64,000 bases of DNA from SG8-30 sp963695155 (GTDB lineage: Bacteria > Pseudomonadota > Gammaproteobacteria > Steroidobacterales > Steroidobacteraceae). Position 1 is the first letter of the stretch; the number at the start of each line of letters is the position of its first letter. Below, piece by piece: positions 12,698-25,579 of the stretch. The stretch is taken from contig CAVOGD010000003.1 of assembly GCA_963695155.1 (NCBI GenBank), positions 248,001-312,000 on the forward strand, read 5' to 3'. The position numbers and the translations under genes are program-made. Below the pieces are notes generated by a model, which worked only from the letters and a program-made list of their open reading frames with translations, was not told where the DNA came from and ran no database searches.

Positions 12698-12784
12698 GCC
12701 CTGGTGGCGGAACGGGTAGACGCTGCGGACTTAAAATCCGCTGGCCGCAAGGCCGTGCAGGTTCGAATCCTGCCCAGGGCACCA
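12698..12784 (+). tRNA. tRNA-Leu (TAA)
   Basis: 87-base class II tRNA with a long variable arm and encoded CCA. Acceptor GCCCTGG pairs with CCAGGGC; the anticodon stem GCGGA/TCCGC encloses CTTAAAA with anticodon TAA at 12732-12734. Third member of the Gly-Cys-Leu set. A 125-bp spacer separates it from tRNA-Cys. Confidence 0.96.
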
Positions 12785-12986
12785 ACGGGTTACACGTACT
12801 TTCTCCTGTAACTGTTTAACTATAGTCTCACCGGAAACCGGCCCAGGCCGCTCGCGCCCTCACGCGCGGATTGAGGCGGCCGATTGTGCATAATTGACCG
12901 GTTTGGCGTAGCAGGCCTGCCGGCCAGCCGGCGGGTTCAGCGCGGATTCCGGTGCTCGGCCACGGGCGCGGGCCGGGGAGAGGACG
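12785..12986. other. Spacer between tRNA-Leu and methylmalonyl-CoA mutase
   Basis: Holds a weak inverted repeat GTTACA (12789-12794) / TGTAAC (12807-12812) followed by TGTTT, a poor terminator candidate for the tRNA operon. The remainder must contain the promoter of the propionate block; no clear -35/-10 pair was recognised. No gene is seen. Confidence 0.35.
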
Positions 12987-15173
<2,187 letters not shown>

Positions 15174-15189
15174 GGCGGGCGCTGCAACC

Positions 15190-16203
15190 GTGTTGCCCGC
15201 CGCCGACCAGGCGCTCATGGACCAGCTGCTGGGCCAGCCGGGTGCCGTGCAACGCCGGGCGCTGGCCAAGACCATCACGCTGCTGGAATCGACGCGCCCC
15301 GAGCACCGCGTGCGCGCCGACGCGCTGCTCAATGCGCTGCTGCCTTCCAGCGGCCGCGCGCTGCGGCTGGGCATCAGCGGCGTGCCGGGCGTCGGCAAGA
15401 GCACCTTCATCGAGGCGCTGGGCCTGTTCCTGGTCGGGCGCGGGCATCGGGTCGCGGTGCTCGCGGTCGACCCGTCCTCGATCGTCAGCGGCGGTTCCAT
15501 CCTCGGCGACAAGACGCGCATGGAGCGCCTGGCCGCGGACGAGCGCGCCTACATCCGCCCCAGCCCGGCCGCGGGCACCCTGGGCGGCGTGGCCGAGAAG
15601 ACGCGCGAGGCGATACTGGTGTGCGAGGCCGCCGGCTACGACGTCGTCATCGTCGAGACCGTGGGCGTGGGCCAGAGCGAGACCGCGGTCGCCGGCATGG
15701 CCGACCTGCTGGTGCTGCTGCAGCTGCCGAACGCCGGTGACGACCTGCAGGCCATCAAGAAGGGCGTGACCGAGCTTGCCGACCTGGTGGTCATCAACAA
15801 GGCCGACCTGGACGAGGCCGCGGCCACGCGCGCGCGCGCGCAGATCACCAGCGCCTTGCGCCTGTTCGGGCGACACGGCCAGCCGGCCGACGCCGATCGC
15901 GGGCCGGGCACCTGGCACCCGCAGGTGCTGCAGCTGAGCGCGCTCAAGGGCGCCGGGCTGGAAGAGTTCTGGCAGGCCGTGACACACTTCCGCGAACTGG
16001 GCGAGAGCAGCGGCGCGCTCGCGCAGCGCCGTCACGAGCAGGACCGGGCCTGGATGTGGGAGCGCATCGAGGCCGGCCTGCGGCAGCGCCTGCGCGAGCA
16101 CCCGGCGGTGCGCGCGGCGCTGCCGTCCCTGACCGAGCAGGTGCGCGCCGGTACGCTGGCGCCCTCGGTGGCTGCGCGCCGGGTGCTGGACCTGTTGGAC
16201 TGA
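15190..16203 (+). CDS. meaB: MeaB/ArgK-family G3E GTPase, mutase chaperone
   Basis: G-protein chaperone that guards cobalamin loading and protects methylmalonyl-CoA mutase from inactivation. Walker A is GVPGVGKST, followed by AVDPSS, GSILGDKTRM (Switch I region), ETVGVGQSE and the base-specificity motif NKAD. The start is uncertain: GTG at 15190 is chosen, giving about 337 residues, but the in-frame ATG at 15217 would also keep the family fold; neither has a strong Shine-Dalgarno. It begins 16 bp after the mutase stop, which supports the partner assignment. Confidence 0.9.
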   Translation: MLPAADQALMDQLLGQPGAVQRRALAKTITLLESTRPEHRVRADALLNALLPSSGRALRLGISGVPGVGKSTFIEALGLFLVGRGHRVAVLAVDPSSIVSGGSILGDKTRMERLAADERAYIRPSPAAGTLGGVAEKTREAILVCEAAGYDVVIVETVGVGQSETAVAGMADLLVLLQLPNAGDDLQAIKKGVTELADLVVINKADLDEAAATRARAQITSALRLFGRHGQPADADRGPGTWHPQVLQLSALKGAGLEEFWQAVTHFRELGESSGALAQRRHEQDRAWMWERIEAGLRQRLREHPAVRAALPSLTEQVRAGTLAPSVAARRVLDLLD

Positions 16204-16226
16204 ACCGGCGGCGAGGAGAGATCCGC

Positions 16227-17759
<1,533 letters not shown>

Positions 17760-17782
17760 GCGGCGCCGCGGAGGCAAGGACC

Positions 17783-19834
17783 ATGTTCAACAAGATCCTG
17801 ATAGCCAACCGTGGCGAGATCGCGTGCCGCATCATCAAGACGGCCAGGAAGCTCGGCATCGCGACGGTGGCCGTGTACTCCGAGGCCGACCGTGACGCCC
17901 GCCATGTGGCGCTGGCCGACGAGGCGGTGCTGATCGGCCCGGCACCCTCGCGCGAGAGTTACCTGGCGGCCGACCGCATCATCGCCGCGGCCAGGTCCAC
18001 GGGCGCGCAGGCCATCCACCCCGGCTACGGGTTCCTGTCCGAGAACGAGGAGTTCGCGCGCCGCGTCGAGGAAGAGGGACTGGTCTTCATCGGCCCCAAG
18101 CACTACAGCATCGCGGCGATGGGCGACAAGATCGCCTCCAAGAAGCTGGCGCTGCAGGCCAAGGTCAACACGATCCCCGGCTGGAACGAGTCCATCGATT
18201 CGCCCGAGCAGGCAGTGCAGGTGGCGCGCGACATCGGCTACCCGGTGATGATCAAGGCCACGGCGGGCGGCGGCGGCAAGGGCCTGCGCCTGGCGCGCAA
18301 CGACCGCGACACCGCCGAGGGCTTCGTGGCGTGCCGCAACGAGGCCGGCAGCAGCTTCGGCGACGACCGCGTGTTCATCGAGAAGTTCATCGAGGAGCCG
18401 CGGCACATCGAGTTCCAGGTGCTGGGCGACGCCCACGGCAACGTCGTCTACCTCAACGAACGCGAATGCAGCATCCAGCGCCGGCACCAGAAGGTGATCG
18501 AGGAGGCGCCGTCGCCCTTCATCAGCGAAGCCACCCGCAAGGCCATGGGCAAGCAGGCGGTGGCGCTGGCCAAGGCGGTGAAGTACCAGAGCGCGGGCAC
18601 CGTCGAGTTCGTGGTCGGCCAGGACCAGAGCTTCTACTTCCTGGAGATGAACACGCGGTTGCAGGTGGAGCACCCGATCACCGAGTGCATCACCGGCCTG
18701 GACCTGGTGGAACTGATGATCCGCGTGGCCGCGGGCGAAAAGCTGCCTTTCACGCAGGCCGACGTCAAGCGCAACGGCTGGGCGATCGAATGCCGCATCA
18801 ATGCCGAGGATCCGTTCCGCGGGTTCCTGCCGTCGACCGGGCGCCTGGTGCGCTTCCTGCCGCCGGCCACCACGATGGAGGCGGCCGAACCGGTCCCCGT
18901 CACGGGTGGCGTGCGCGTCGACACGGGCGTGGCCGAGGGCGGCGAAATCCCGATGTACTACGATTCGATGATCGCCAAGCTCATCGTGCACGGCCGCGAC
19001 CGGCCGGACGCCATCGCCAGGATGCGCGAGGCCCTCAACGCCTTCGTGATCCGCGGCATCAGCAGCAACATCCCGTTCCAGGCCGCGTTGCTGGCCCACC
19101 CGCAATTCGTGGCCGGCGATTTCACGACCGGCTTCATCGCGGAACACTACGGCCAGGGCTTCAGCAGCACCGACACGCCGCACGACGACCCGCTGTTCCT
19201 GGTGGCGCTGGCGGCCTTCGTGCGCCGCAAGGCGCGGGTGCGCTCGGCGGGCATCAGCGGACAGCTGGCCGGTCATGGCGTGAGGAACCGGCCCAGGCTG
19301 GTGGTGGTGGTGCTCGGCCAGGACGGCCGGCACCGGCACCATGCCGTGGTCGTCGACGAGTTCGACCCCGTCACCAACAGCGCCGACGTGGTGATCGGCG
19401 AGCGCCACTTCGCGATCCAGAGCCCGACCAAGCTCGGCGAAATACGCATGACCGGCACCTGCAACGGAACGCCTTTCACCGCGCAGGTCGAACGCGGCAG
19501 CGCCAGGAACCCGCTCGGCATCCGCGTACAGCACAACGGCACGCTGGCCGAGACGCTGGTGCTGCTGCCGCGTGCAGCCGAACTGCTGGCGCTGATGCCG
19601 CTGAAGGCGCCGCCGGACCTCAGCAAGTTCCTGCTCTCGCCGATGCCCGGGCTGCTGATGGACATCATGGTGCAGCCCGGGCAGGCGGTGAAGGCCGGCG
19701 AACGGCTGGCGGTGATCCAGGCCATGAAGATGGAGAACAACCTCACCGCCGCGCAGGACGGCACCGTGGCCGAGTTGCTGGCGAGGAAGGGCGAGAGCCT
19801 GGCCGTCGACCAACCCATCATGAGCTTCGTCTGA
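17783..19834 (+). CDS. pccA: Propionyl-CoA carboxylase, biotin-containing (alpha) subunit
   Basis: Biotin carboxylase plus biotin carrier in one chain, 683 residues. Order: N-terminal biotin carboxylase (ILIANRGEIACRII; ATP-grasp glycine loop ATAGGGGKG; EMNTRLQVEHPITE), a middle BT interaction domain, and a C-terminal biotinyl domain with QAMKMENN, where Lys649 is the biotinylated residue. A Shine-Dalgarno GGAGG precedes the ATG. Partner of pccB directly upstream. Confidence 0.95.
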   Translation: MFNKILIANRGEIACRIIKTARKLGIATVAVYSEADRDARHVALADEAVLIGPAPSRESYLAADRIIAAARSTGAQAIHPGYGFLSENEEFARRVEEEGLVFIGPKHYSIAAMGDKIASKKLALQAKVNTIPGWNESIDSPEQAVQVARDIGYPVMIKATAGGGGKGLRLARNDRDTAEGFVACRNEAGSSFGDDRVFIEKFIEEPRHIEFQVLGDAHGNVVYLNERECSIQRRHQKVIEEAPSPFISEATRKAMGKQAVALAKAVKYQSAGTVEFVVGQDQSFYFLEMNTRLQVEHPITECITGLDLVELMIRVAAGEKLPFTQADVKRNGWAIECRINAEDPFRGFLPSTGRLVRFLPPATTMEAAEPVPVTGGVRVDTGVAEGGEIPMYYDSMIAKLIVHGRDRPDAIARMREALNAFVIRGISSNIPFQAALLAHPQFVAGDFTTGFIAEHYGQGFSSTDTPHDDPLFLVALAAFVRRKARVRSAGISGQLAGHGVRNRPRLVVVVLGQDGRHRHHAVVVDEFDPVTNSADVVIGERHFAIQSPTKLGEIRMTGTCNGTPFTAQVERGSARNPLGIRVQHNGTLAETLVLLPRAAELLALMPLKAPPDLSKFLLSPMPGLLMDIMVQPGQAVKAGERLAVIQAMKMENNLTAAQDGTVAELLARKGESLAVDQPIMSFV

Positions 19835-19838
19835 CCCC

Positions 19839-20300
19839 ATGAACCGGCCCTTCCGCATACTCGGCATCCAGCAAGTGGCCATCGGCGGCGCCGACAAGCA
19901 GCGCCTGCGGGCGCTGTGGGTGGATTTGTTCGGCCTGACCGTCGAGCGCAGCTACGTCAGCGAGCGCGAGAACGTCGACGAGGATATTTGCGCGCTGGGC
20001 GAGGGACCGCACGCCGTGGAAGTGGACCTCATGCAGCCGCTGGATCCGGAGCGCAAGCCGGCCGTGCACGCCACCCCGCTGAACCACGTGGGCCTGTGGG
20101 TGGACGACCTGCCCGGCGCCGTGCAGTGGCTGACGGCGCAGGGCGTAAGATTCGCCCCGGGCGGCATCCGCCAGGGGGCGGCCGGCCACGACATCTGCTT
20201 CATCCACCCCAAGGGCAACGACGAATTCCCGATCGGCGGCGGCGGGGTGCTCATCGAGCTGGTGCAGGCGCCGCCGCAGGTGATTGCCGCGCTGGGGTGA
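19839..20300 (+). CDS. VOC family protein, probable methylmalonyl-CoA epimerase
   Basis: A 153-residue protein with two vicinal-oxygen-chelate motifs. Gene context argues for methylmalonyl-CoA epimerase: the carboxylase makes the S isomer and the mutase needs the R isomer, and no other epimerase is in the block. Likely metal ligands are in LNHVGLWVDD (His) and GGVLIELVQ (Glu). The first ligand position reads IQQVAIGG, with Gln where typical epimerases have His (IDHVAIAV); Gln at this position does occur in some glyoxalase I enzymes. It begins 4 bp after the pccA stop. Glyoxalase activity is the main alternative. Confidence 0.7.
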   Translation: MNRPFRILGIQQVAIGGADKQRLRALWVDLFGLTVERSYVSERENVDEDICALGEGPHAVEVDLMQPLDPERKPAVHATPLNHVGLWVDDLPGAVQWLTAQGVRFAPGGIRQGAAGHDICFIHPKGNDEFPIGGGGVLIELVQAPPQVIAALG

Positions 20301-20383
20301 GGGTCGGCGGCCGCCCGCCGGTGGCAACCCCGGAAAACCACGAGTCCGGCGCGGTCTGCACCCGTCATTCAGGGCCGCCGGTC

Positions 20384-20392
20384 TGGTATAGT
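20384..20392 (+). promoter_or_regulatory. Extended -10 promoter candidate for the ccm operon
   Basis: TGGTATAGT is an extended -10 (TGn plus TATAGT), 31 bp upstream of the TTG start of ccmA. No convincing -35 hexamer is seen, which is usual for extended -10 promoters. By-eye prediction. Confidence 0.45.
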
Positions 20393-20423
20393 TCGCGGCC
20401 TTTATCAGGGGAGAGCAGGGGGC

Positions 20424-21056
20424 TTGGACGCTCTGAATCCAGAGGGCCTGTCGGCGCGCGGCATCCACGTGTGGCGCGGCGATCGTCATGTGCTGCGGAA
20501 CGTCGCCATAGACGTCCTGCAGGGCGAGGTCGTGCACGTCTCCGGGCCGAACGGCACGGGCAAGACGACGCTGTTGCGGGTGCTGGCCGGGCTGCTGCCG
20601 GCGGAGCAGGGCACGGTCGGCTGGCGCGGCCGGCCGATCGACCGCCAGCGCGATGAATTCAACGCGGAATTCGTCTATGTGGGCCACGAGAATGCCCTGA
20701 AGGGCGACCTCACCGCCTTCGAGAACCTGCACTACAGCGTCGGCATCCGGCGCCACCTGCCGCCGGCCGAGATCGAGGCCACCCTCGACCTGCTGGGCAT
20801 CCTGCGTTGCCGCGACCTGCCGGCCCGCGTGCTGTCCGCCGGCCAGCGCCGGCGACTGGCCATGTCGCGGGTGCTGCTGCTGGGGGCCAGCCTGTGGGTG
20901 CTGGACGAACCCTTCACCAACCTCGACGTGGCCGGCGTTGCGCTCATTTCGAGGCTCATCGGCCAACACGTCGGCAGCGGCGGGATGGCGGTGCTGGCGG
21001 CGCACCAGGGGCTCAGCATCCCCGGTATCCAGGCGCGGATCTCGGAGCTCAACTGA
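20424..21056 (+). CDS. ccmA: Heme exporter ATP-binding protein CcmA
   Basis: ABC ATPase of the CcmABCD complex that releases holo-CcmE for cytochrome c maturation. Walker A is GPNGTGKTT, the signature segment LSAGQRRRLAMSR, Walker B LWVLDEPFTNLD, and a switch histidine in AAHQG. The 210-residue length matches the family. Start is TTG after a strong purine run (AGGGGAGAGCAGGGGG). First gene of nine ccm genes joined by overlaps of 1-4 bases with few gaps. Confidence 0.94.
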   Translation: MDALNPEGLSARGIHVWRGDRHVLRNVAIDVLQGEVVHVSGPNGTGKTTLLRVLAGLLPAEQGTVGWRGRPIDRQRDEFNAEFVYVGHENALKGDLTAFENLHYSVGIRRHLPPAEIEATLDLLGILRCRDLPARVLSAGQRRRLAMSRVLLLGASLWVLDEPFTNLDVAGVALISRLIGQHVGSGGMAVLAAHQGLSIPGIQARISELN

Positions 21057-21739
21057 TGCAACCGACAGGTCTGTTGCGGGCGGGCGCCCTGCTATATGCG
21101 CGGGACCTGAGACTGGCGTTCCGGCGCTGGGAACAGTTGACGCAGCCAGTTGTCTTCTTCCTGATGGTCACCACACTGTTCCCGCTCGCCCTCAGCCCGG
21201 AACTCAGCCAGCTGCGCGACGTCGCCGCCGGCGTCGTTTGGGTCGCCGCCCTGCTGTCGGCCCTGCTGGCGCTCGAGTTCATGTTCCGCTCGGACTACGA
21301 GGACGGCACGCTCGAACAACTGGTGCTGAGCGGCCAGCCGCTGTGGTGGCTGTCGCTGGTCAAGGCCTTCGCGCACTGGACGGTCAGCGGCCTGCCGCTG
21401 GTGCTGGTTTCGCCGCTGGTCGCGGCTTCGCTGTCGGTGCCCGCGCATGCGCAGTGGACCGTCATGGCCTCGCTGGCGCTGGGCACGGGCATCCTGAGCT
21501 TCCTGGGCGCCGTCGGCGCCGCGTTGACGCTGGGCGTGCGCCGCGGCAGTGTGCTGCTGTCGCTGCTGGTGCTGCCGCTCACCATGCCCGCCCTGATCTT
21601 CGGCGCGCGCGCCGTGGACATGGCGATCATGGGCGACAGCCCGCGCGGCCCGCTGTTGCTGCTGTCGGCAATGCTGATCCTGAGCGTTTCACTCGGGCCC
21701 TTCGCCACGTCGGCGGGGCTCAAGGTGAGCATGGAGTAA
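21056..21739 (+). CDS. ccmB: Heme exporter membrane protein CcmB
   Basis: Polytopic inner-membrane permease subunit of the CcmAB ABC complex; 227 residues with about six hydrophobic segments and the conserved FRSDYEDGTLEQL loop after the second segment. The start ATG shares one base with the ccmA stop (TGATG). Confidence 0.93.
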   Translation: MQPTGLLRAGALLYARDLRLAFRRWEQLTQPVVFFLMVTTLFPLALSPELSQLRDVAAGVVWVAALLSALLALEFMFRSDYEDGTLEQLVLSGQPLWWLSLVKAFAHWTVSGLPLVLVSPLVAASLSVPAHAQWTVMASLALGTGILSFLGAVGAALTLGVRRGSVLLSLLVLPLTMPALIFGARAVDMAIMGDSPRGPLLLLSAMLILSVSLGPFATSAGLKVSME

Positions 21740-21745
21740 TCACTG

Positions 21746-22480
21746 ATGTGGACCTGGTTCCATAAGCTCGGCTCGCCGCCGCACGTGCACCGCATCGCGG
21801 CCTGGATGGCGCCGTGGCTGGGCTGGCCGGCCGGCATCCTGATCGTCGTGGCGCTGTACGGCGGCCTGGTCATGGCGCCGGCCGATTACCAGCAGGGCGA
21901 GGGTTTCCGCATGCTGTACGTGCATGCGCCCAGCGCCTGGATGTCCATGTTCATCTACGGGAACATGGCGATCGCCGCCGCCGTCGGGCTGATCTGGCGC
22001 ATCAAGGTGGCCCATGCCGTCGCGGCGGCCTCGGCGCCGATCGGCGCCTGGTTCACCTTTGCCGCGCTCGCCACCGGTTCGCTGTGGGGCAAGCCGATGT
22101 GGGGCACCTGGTGGGTGTGGGACGCGCGCCTGACCTCCGAGCTGATCCTGCTGTTCCTGTACCTGGGCTACATGGCGCTGCGCACCTCCATCGAGGAGCC
22201 GCAGCGTGCCGACCGCGCCAGCGCCGTGCTGGCCGTGGTCGGCGTCATCAACCTGCCGATCATTCATTACTCGGTGTACTGGTGGAACACGCTGCACCAG
22301 GGCGCCACGATCACCAAGCTGGACAAGCCGTCCATCACCGGCGACATGCTGTGGCCGCTGCTGGTCATGATCCTCGGCTTCATGCTGTATTACGGCGCCG
22401 TGCTGTGCGTGCGGCTGCGCGCGGAGATCATCCGCCGCGAACGCAACGCCGCGTGGCTCAGGGAGGAACTCGCGCTATGA
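21746..22480 (+). CDS. ccmC: Heme exporter protein CcmC
   Basis: Heme-handling membrane protein that loads heme onto CcmE. The 244-residue product has six membrane segments, the tryptophan-rich WD motif GTWWVWDARLTSELILLFLYLGY and flanking heme-ligand histidines (MLYVHAPSAW before, PIIHYSVYWWNTLHQG after). It starts 7 bp after ccmB. Confidence 0.95.
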   Translation: MWTWFHKLGSPPHVHRIAAWMAPWLGWPAGILIVVALYGGLVMAPADYQQGEGFRMLYVHAPSAWMSMFIYGNMAIAAAVGLIWRIKVAHAVAAASAPIGAWFTFAALATGSLWGKPMWGTWWVWDARLTSELILLFLYLGYMALRTSIEEPQRADRASAVLAVVGVINLPIIHYSVYWWNTLHQGATITKLDKPSITGDMLWPLLVMILGFMLYYGAVLCVRLRAEIIRRERNAAWLREELAL

Positions 22481-22647
22481 ACATTCCCGACTGGCTGTAC
22501 ATGGGCGGGCACGGCGTGTTCCTGTGGCCCGCTTTCGGCCTGACCCTTTTCGTGTTGCTCTACAACGTATGGAGCGCGCGCCGCTCGCTGGCGGAAGCGC
22601 GCAGCGCCGCCGCACGGCGCCTGCAGATGGAGGAGACCCGCTCATGA
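22477..22647 (+). CDS. ccmD: Heme exporter protein CcmD
   Basis: A 56-residue protein with one membrane helix (residues about 14-31) and a charged Arg/Glu-rich cytoplasmic tail. CcmD holds CcmE to CcmABC. Identity rests on size, topology, the YMGGHGVFLWPAF start and position between ccmC and ccmE, with ATGA overlaps on both sides. Confidence 0.9.
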   Translation: MNIPDWLYMGGHGVFLWPAFGLTLFVLLYNVWSARRSLAEARSAAARRLQMEETRS

Positions 22648-23084
22648 CCCCCCGCCGCAAACGAATGATCGCAGTCGCCGCCATCGTGATCGGCGTCGGC
22701 GCCGCCACGGCCGTGGCCTTACAGGCCTTCCAGGAGAACCTGCTGTATTTCTACAGCCCCAGCCAGGTGACCGCCGGCGAGGTGCCCAGCGGGCGCGCCT
22801 TCCGGCTGGGCGGCCTGGTCACGGACGGCAGCGTGCAACGCACGACGGGCAGCATCGAGGTCAAGTTCGTCGTCACGGACAACGCCAAGTCGATCCCGGT
22901 GCGCTACGAGGGGCTGCTGCCAGACCTCTTCCGCGAGGGGCAGGGCGTGATCGCGCACGGCCGCATGGGTAACGACGGCGTGTTCGTGGCGGACCAGGTG
23001 CTGGCCAAGCACGACGAGAACTACATGCCGCCGGAGGTGGCCGAGTCGCTGCACGCCCCGGCGCCGCAGGGGAGCCAGTCGTGA
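22644..23084 (+). CDS. ccmE: Cytochrome c-type biogenesis heme chaperone CcmE
   Basis: Periplasmic heme chaperone anchored by an N-terminal helix (residues 8-27), followed by an OB-fold domain. The covalent heme motif is AKHDENYMPPE with His123 and Tyr127, so it is the classical His-type CcmE. 146 residues; ATGA overlaps with ccmD and ccmF. Confidence 0.95.
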   Translation: MTPRRKRMIAVAAIVIGVGAATAVALQAFQENLLYFYSPSQVTAGEVPSGRAFRLGGLVTDGSVQRTTGSIEVKFVVTDNAKSIPVRYEGLLPDLFREGQGVIAHGRMGNDGVFVADQVLAKHDENYMPPEVAESLHAPAPQGSQS

Positions 23085-25043
23085 CGCCGGAACTCGGCCA
23101 TTTCGCCGTCGTACTGGCGCTGCTGCTGGCGGGCGCGCAGGCGTTCTTCGGCCTGACCGGGGCGAGCCGCGGCAACGTGGCCTGGATGCGCACGGCCGCG
23201 ACGGCCGTCACCGGGCAGTTTGTCATGCTGGCGCTGGCCTTCGGCCTGCTGATCTGGGCGTTCGTGCAGTTCGACTTCTCGGTGCGCTACGTGGCGATGC
23301 ACTCCAACTCGCTGCTGCCGACCGCCTTCCGCGTCGCCGCGGCCTGGGGCGGACACGAAGGTTCGCTGCTGCTGTGGGGCCTGATGCTGTCCGCCTGGTC
23401 GGCCGCCGTCGCCTGGGCCAGCCGCAGCATGCCGCTGCCCTTCAGGAGCCGCGTGCTGGGCGTGCTGGGGCTGGTCAGCGTCGGCTTCCTGCTGTTCATG
23501 CTGGCCACCTCCAACCCCTTCGACCGGCTGATGCCCGCGGCGGCGGAGGGCAACGACCTCAACCCGCTGCTGCAGGACTTCGCGCTGATCATCCATCCGC
23601 CGATGCTGTACCTCGGCTACGTGGGTTTCTCGGTGGCCTTCGCCTTCGCCTGCGCGGCGCTCATCGAGGGCCGTACCGACGTGGCCTGGACGCGCTGGGC
23701 ACGGCCGTGGACGCTGGGCGCCTGGCTGTGCCTGACCATCGGCATCGCGCTGGGCAGCTGGTGGGCCTATTACGAGCTTGGCTGGGGCGGCTACTGGTTC
23801 TGGGATCCGGTCGAAAACGCTTCTTTCATGCCCTGGCTGGCGGGTACGGCCCTGATCCACTCGCTGGCGGTCACGGAGAAGCGCGGCCTGTTCAAGAGCT
23901 GGACGGTGCTGCTCGCGGTGTCGGCGTTTTCGCTCAGCCTGCTGGGCACCTTCCTGGTCCGCTCCGGCGTGCTGGTGTCGGTGCACGCCTTCGCGACCGA
24001 TCCGTCGCGCGGCCTGTTCATCCTGGCCTTCCTGGTCGCGGTGATCGGCGGCGCGCTGGCCCTGTACGCATGGCGCGCGCCCTTGCTGAAGTCGGAAGCG
24101 GGCTTCGAGCCGCTGTCGCGCGAGGCGTTCCTGCTGTTCAACAACGCGCTGCTGATGGCCGCGCTGGCCCTGATCCTGCTGGGCACGCTGTATCCGCTGT
24201 TCATGGACGCGCTCGAGCTGGGCAAGGTTTCCGTCGGCCCGCCGTACTTCAACGCCGTGTTCCTGGTCCCCACGCTGCCACTGATATTCCTGATGGCGAT
24301 CGGCATGCACGCGGTCTGGAAGCGCAGCCGGCTCGGCCCCACGCAGAAGCCGCTGTTCATCCTGTTCGGCGTGGCGGCCGTGGCGGCCGTGCTGGCCTGC
24401 GTCTATGGCTACGGCGAATTCCACTTCCTGGGCGCCGTGGGCTTCTGCCTCGGGTTCTGGCTGATCGCCTCGTCGCTGCTCGAGGTGTGGGGCCGGCGGC
24501 AGAACCTGCGCGCACTGCCGGCCGGGTTCATCGGCATGACCATCGCGCACTTCGGCGTCGGCCTGTTCGTGCTCGGCATCACGGGCGTCGAGTCCTACCG
24601 CATCGAGAAGGACATCGGACTTGGCATCGGGGAGTCGGTGACCATCGCCGATTACTCCTTCCGCTTCGAGGGCACCGAGCAGGTGCGCGGGCCGAACTAC
24701 GAGGCGATCGAGGGCACCGTCGCCTTGAGCCGCGGCGAGCGCGAGTTTGCGACCCTCAAGACGCAGAAGCGCTTCTACGCTGTCGGGCGGCAACCCGATG
24801 ACGGAGGCGGGCATCCACGTCACGCCGCTGCGCGACCTGTTCGTGGCGCTCGGCGACGACCTGGGTGACGGCAAGTGGAGCATGCGCGTGCAGTACAAGC
24901 CGCTGATCCGCTACATCTGGCTCGGCGCGCTGCTGATGGCGATCGGCGGCCTGGTGTCGATCGCGGACCGCCGCTACCGGGCCCGCGCCACCGCGCGCGA
25001 GCTGCTCGGCGCCGGCCGCACGGCGGGGGAGGCCGCGCCATGA
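23081..25043 (+). CDS. ccmF: Cytochrome c heme lyase subunit CcmF (frameshifted in this sequence)
   Basis: Large membrane subunit of the heme-lyase complex. The first frame (23081 to about 24790) encodes most of the protein, including GGHEGSLLLW and the WWD heme-binding motif GGYWFWDPVENASFMPWL. The conserved C-terminus (MTEAGIHVTPLRDLFVALGD, then KPLIRYIWLGALLMAIGG) continues only in the +1 frame to 25043. The break lies at about 24785-24800 and equals one extra base. Joining the frames gives about 653 residues, the normal CcmF length. The unshifted reading would end in a nonsense tail at 24868. An assembly error is more likely than loss, since the operon is otherwise intact. Confidence 0.9.
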
Positions 25044-25579
25044 AGGCATACCTGCGGTTCCTGATCCCGGCCGGCCTGTTCGCCATCCTGGTCGGTTTCT
25101 TCGTCATCGGGCTGCAGAAGGACCCGTCCATGGTGCCGTCGCCGCTGATCGGCAAGCCGGCGCCGCAGTTCACCCTGCAGGACCTGGCGGACCTGTCGGA
25201 GACGGTGGGCTCGGCCGATGTCGCGGGGCGCATGCACCTCGTCAACGTGTGGGGCACGTGGTGCGGGGGCTGCCGCGAGGAGCACGACATGCTGCTGCAG
25301 ATCGCCGCGTCCGGGACGGTGCCGATCATCGGGCTGAACTGGAAGGACAACCGCGACCAGGCGCTCAGGTGGCTGGCCCAGCTGGGCGACCCCTACGAGC
25401 GCGTGGCCTTCGATCCCGAGGGCCAGGTCGCGATCGACTGGGGCGTCTACGGGGCGCCGGAGACCTTCCTGGTCGGCACCGATGGGACGGTGCTCGCCAA
25501 GCGCATCGGGCCGATGACGGCCACCGTGTGGCAGCAGCAGTTCCTGCCGCTGATCAAGGGCACTGGAGGAAAGTCATGA
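25040..25579 (+). CDS. ccmG: Thiol:disulfide interchange protein CcmG/DsbE
   Basis: Membrane-anchored periplasmic thioredoxin-like reductant of apocytochrome c. One N-terminal helix (about 7-24), then a thioredoxin fold with WGTWCGGC (Cys75, Cys78) and the cis-Pro segment GVYGAPETFLV. 179 residues. ATGA overlaps with ccmF upstream and ccmH downstream. Confidence 0.94.
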   Translation: MKAYLRFLIPAGLFAILVGFFVIGLQKDPSMVPSPLIGKPAPQFTLQDLADLSETVGSADVAGRMHLVNVWGTWCGGCREEHDMLLQIAASGTVPIIGLNWKDNRDQALRWLAQLGDPYERVAFDPEGQVAIDWGVYGAPETFLVGTDGTVLAKRIGPMTATVWQQQFLPLIKGTGGKS

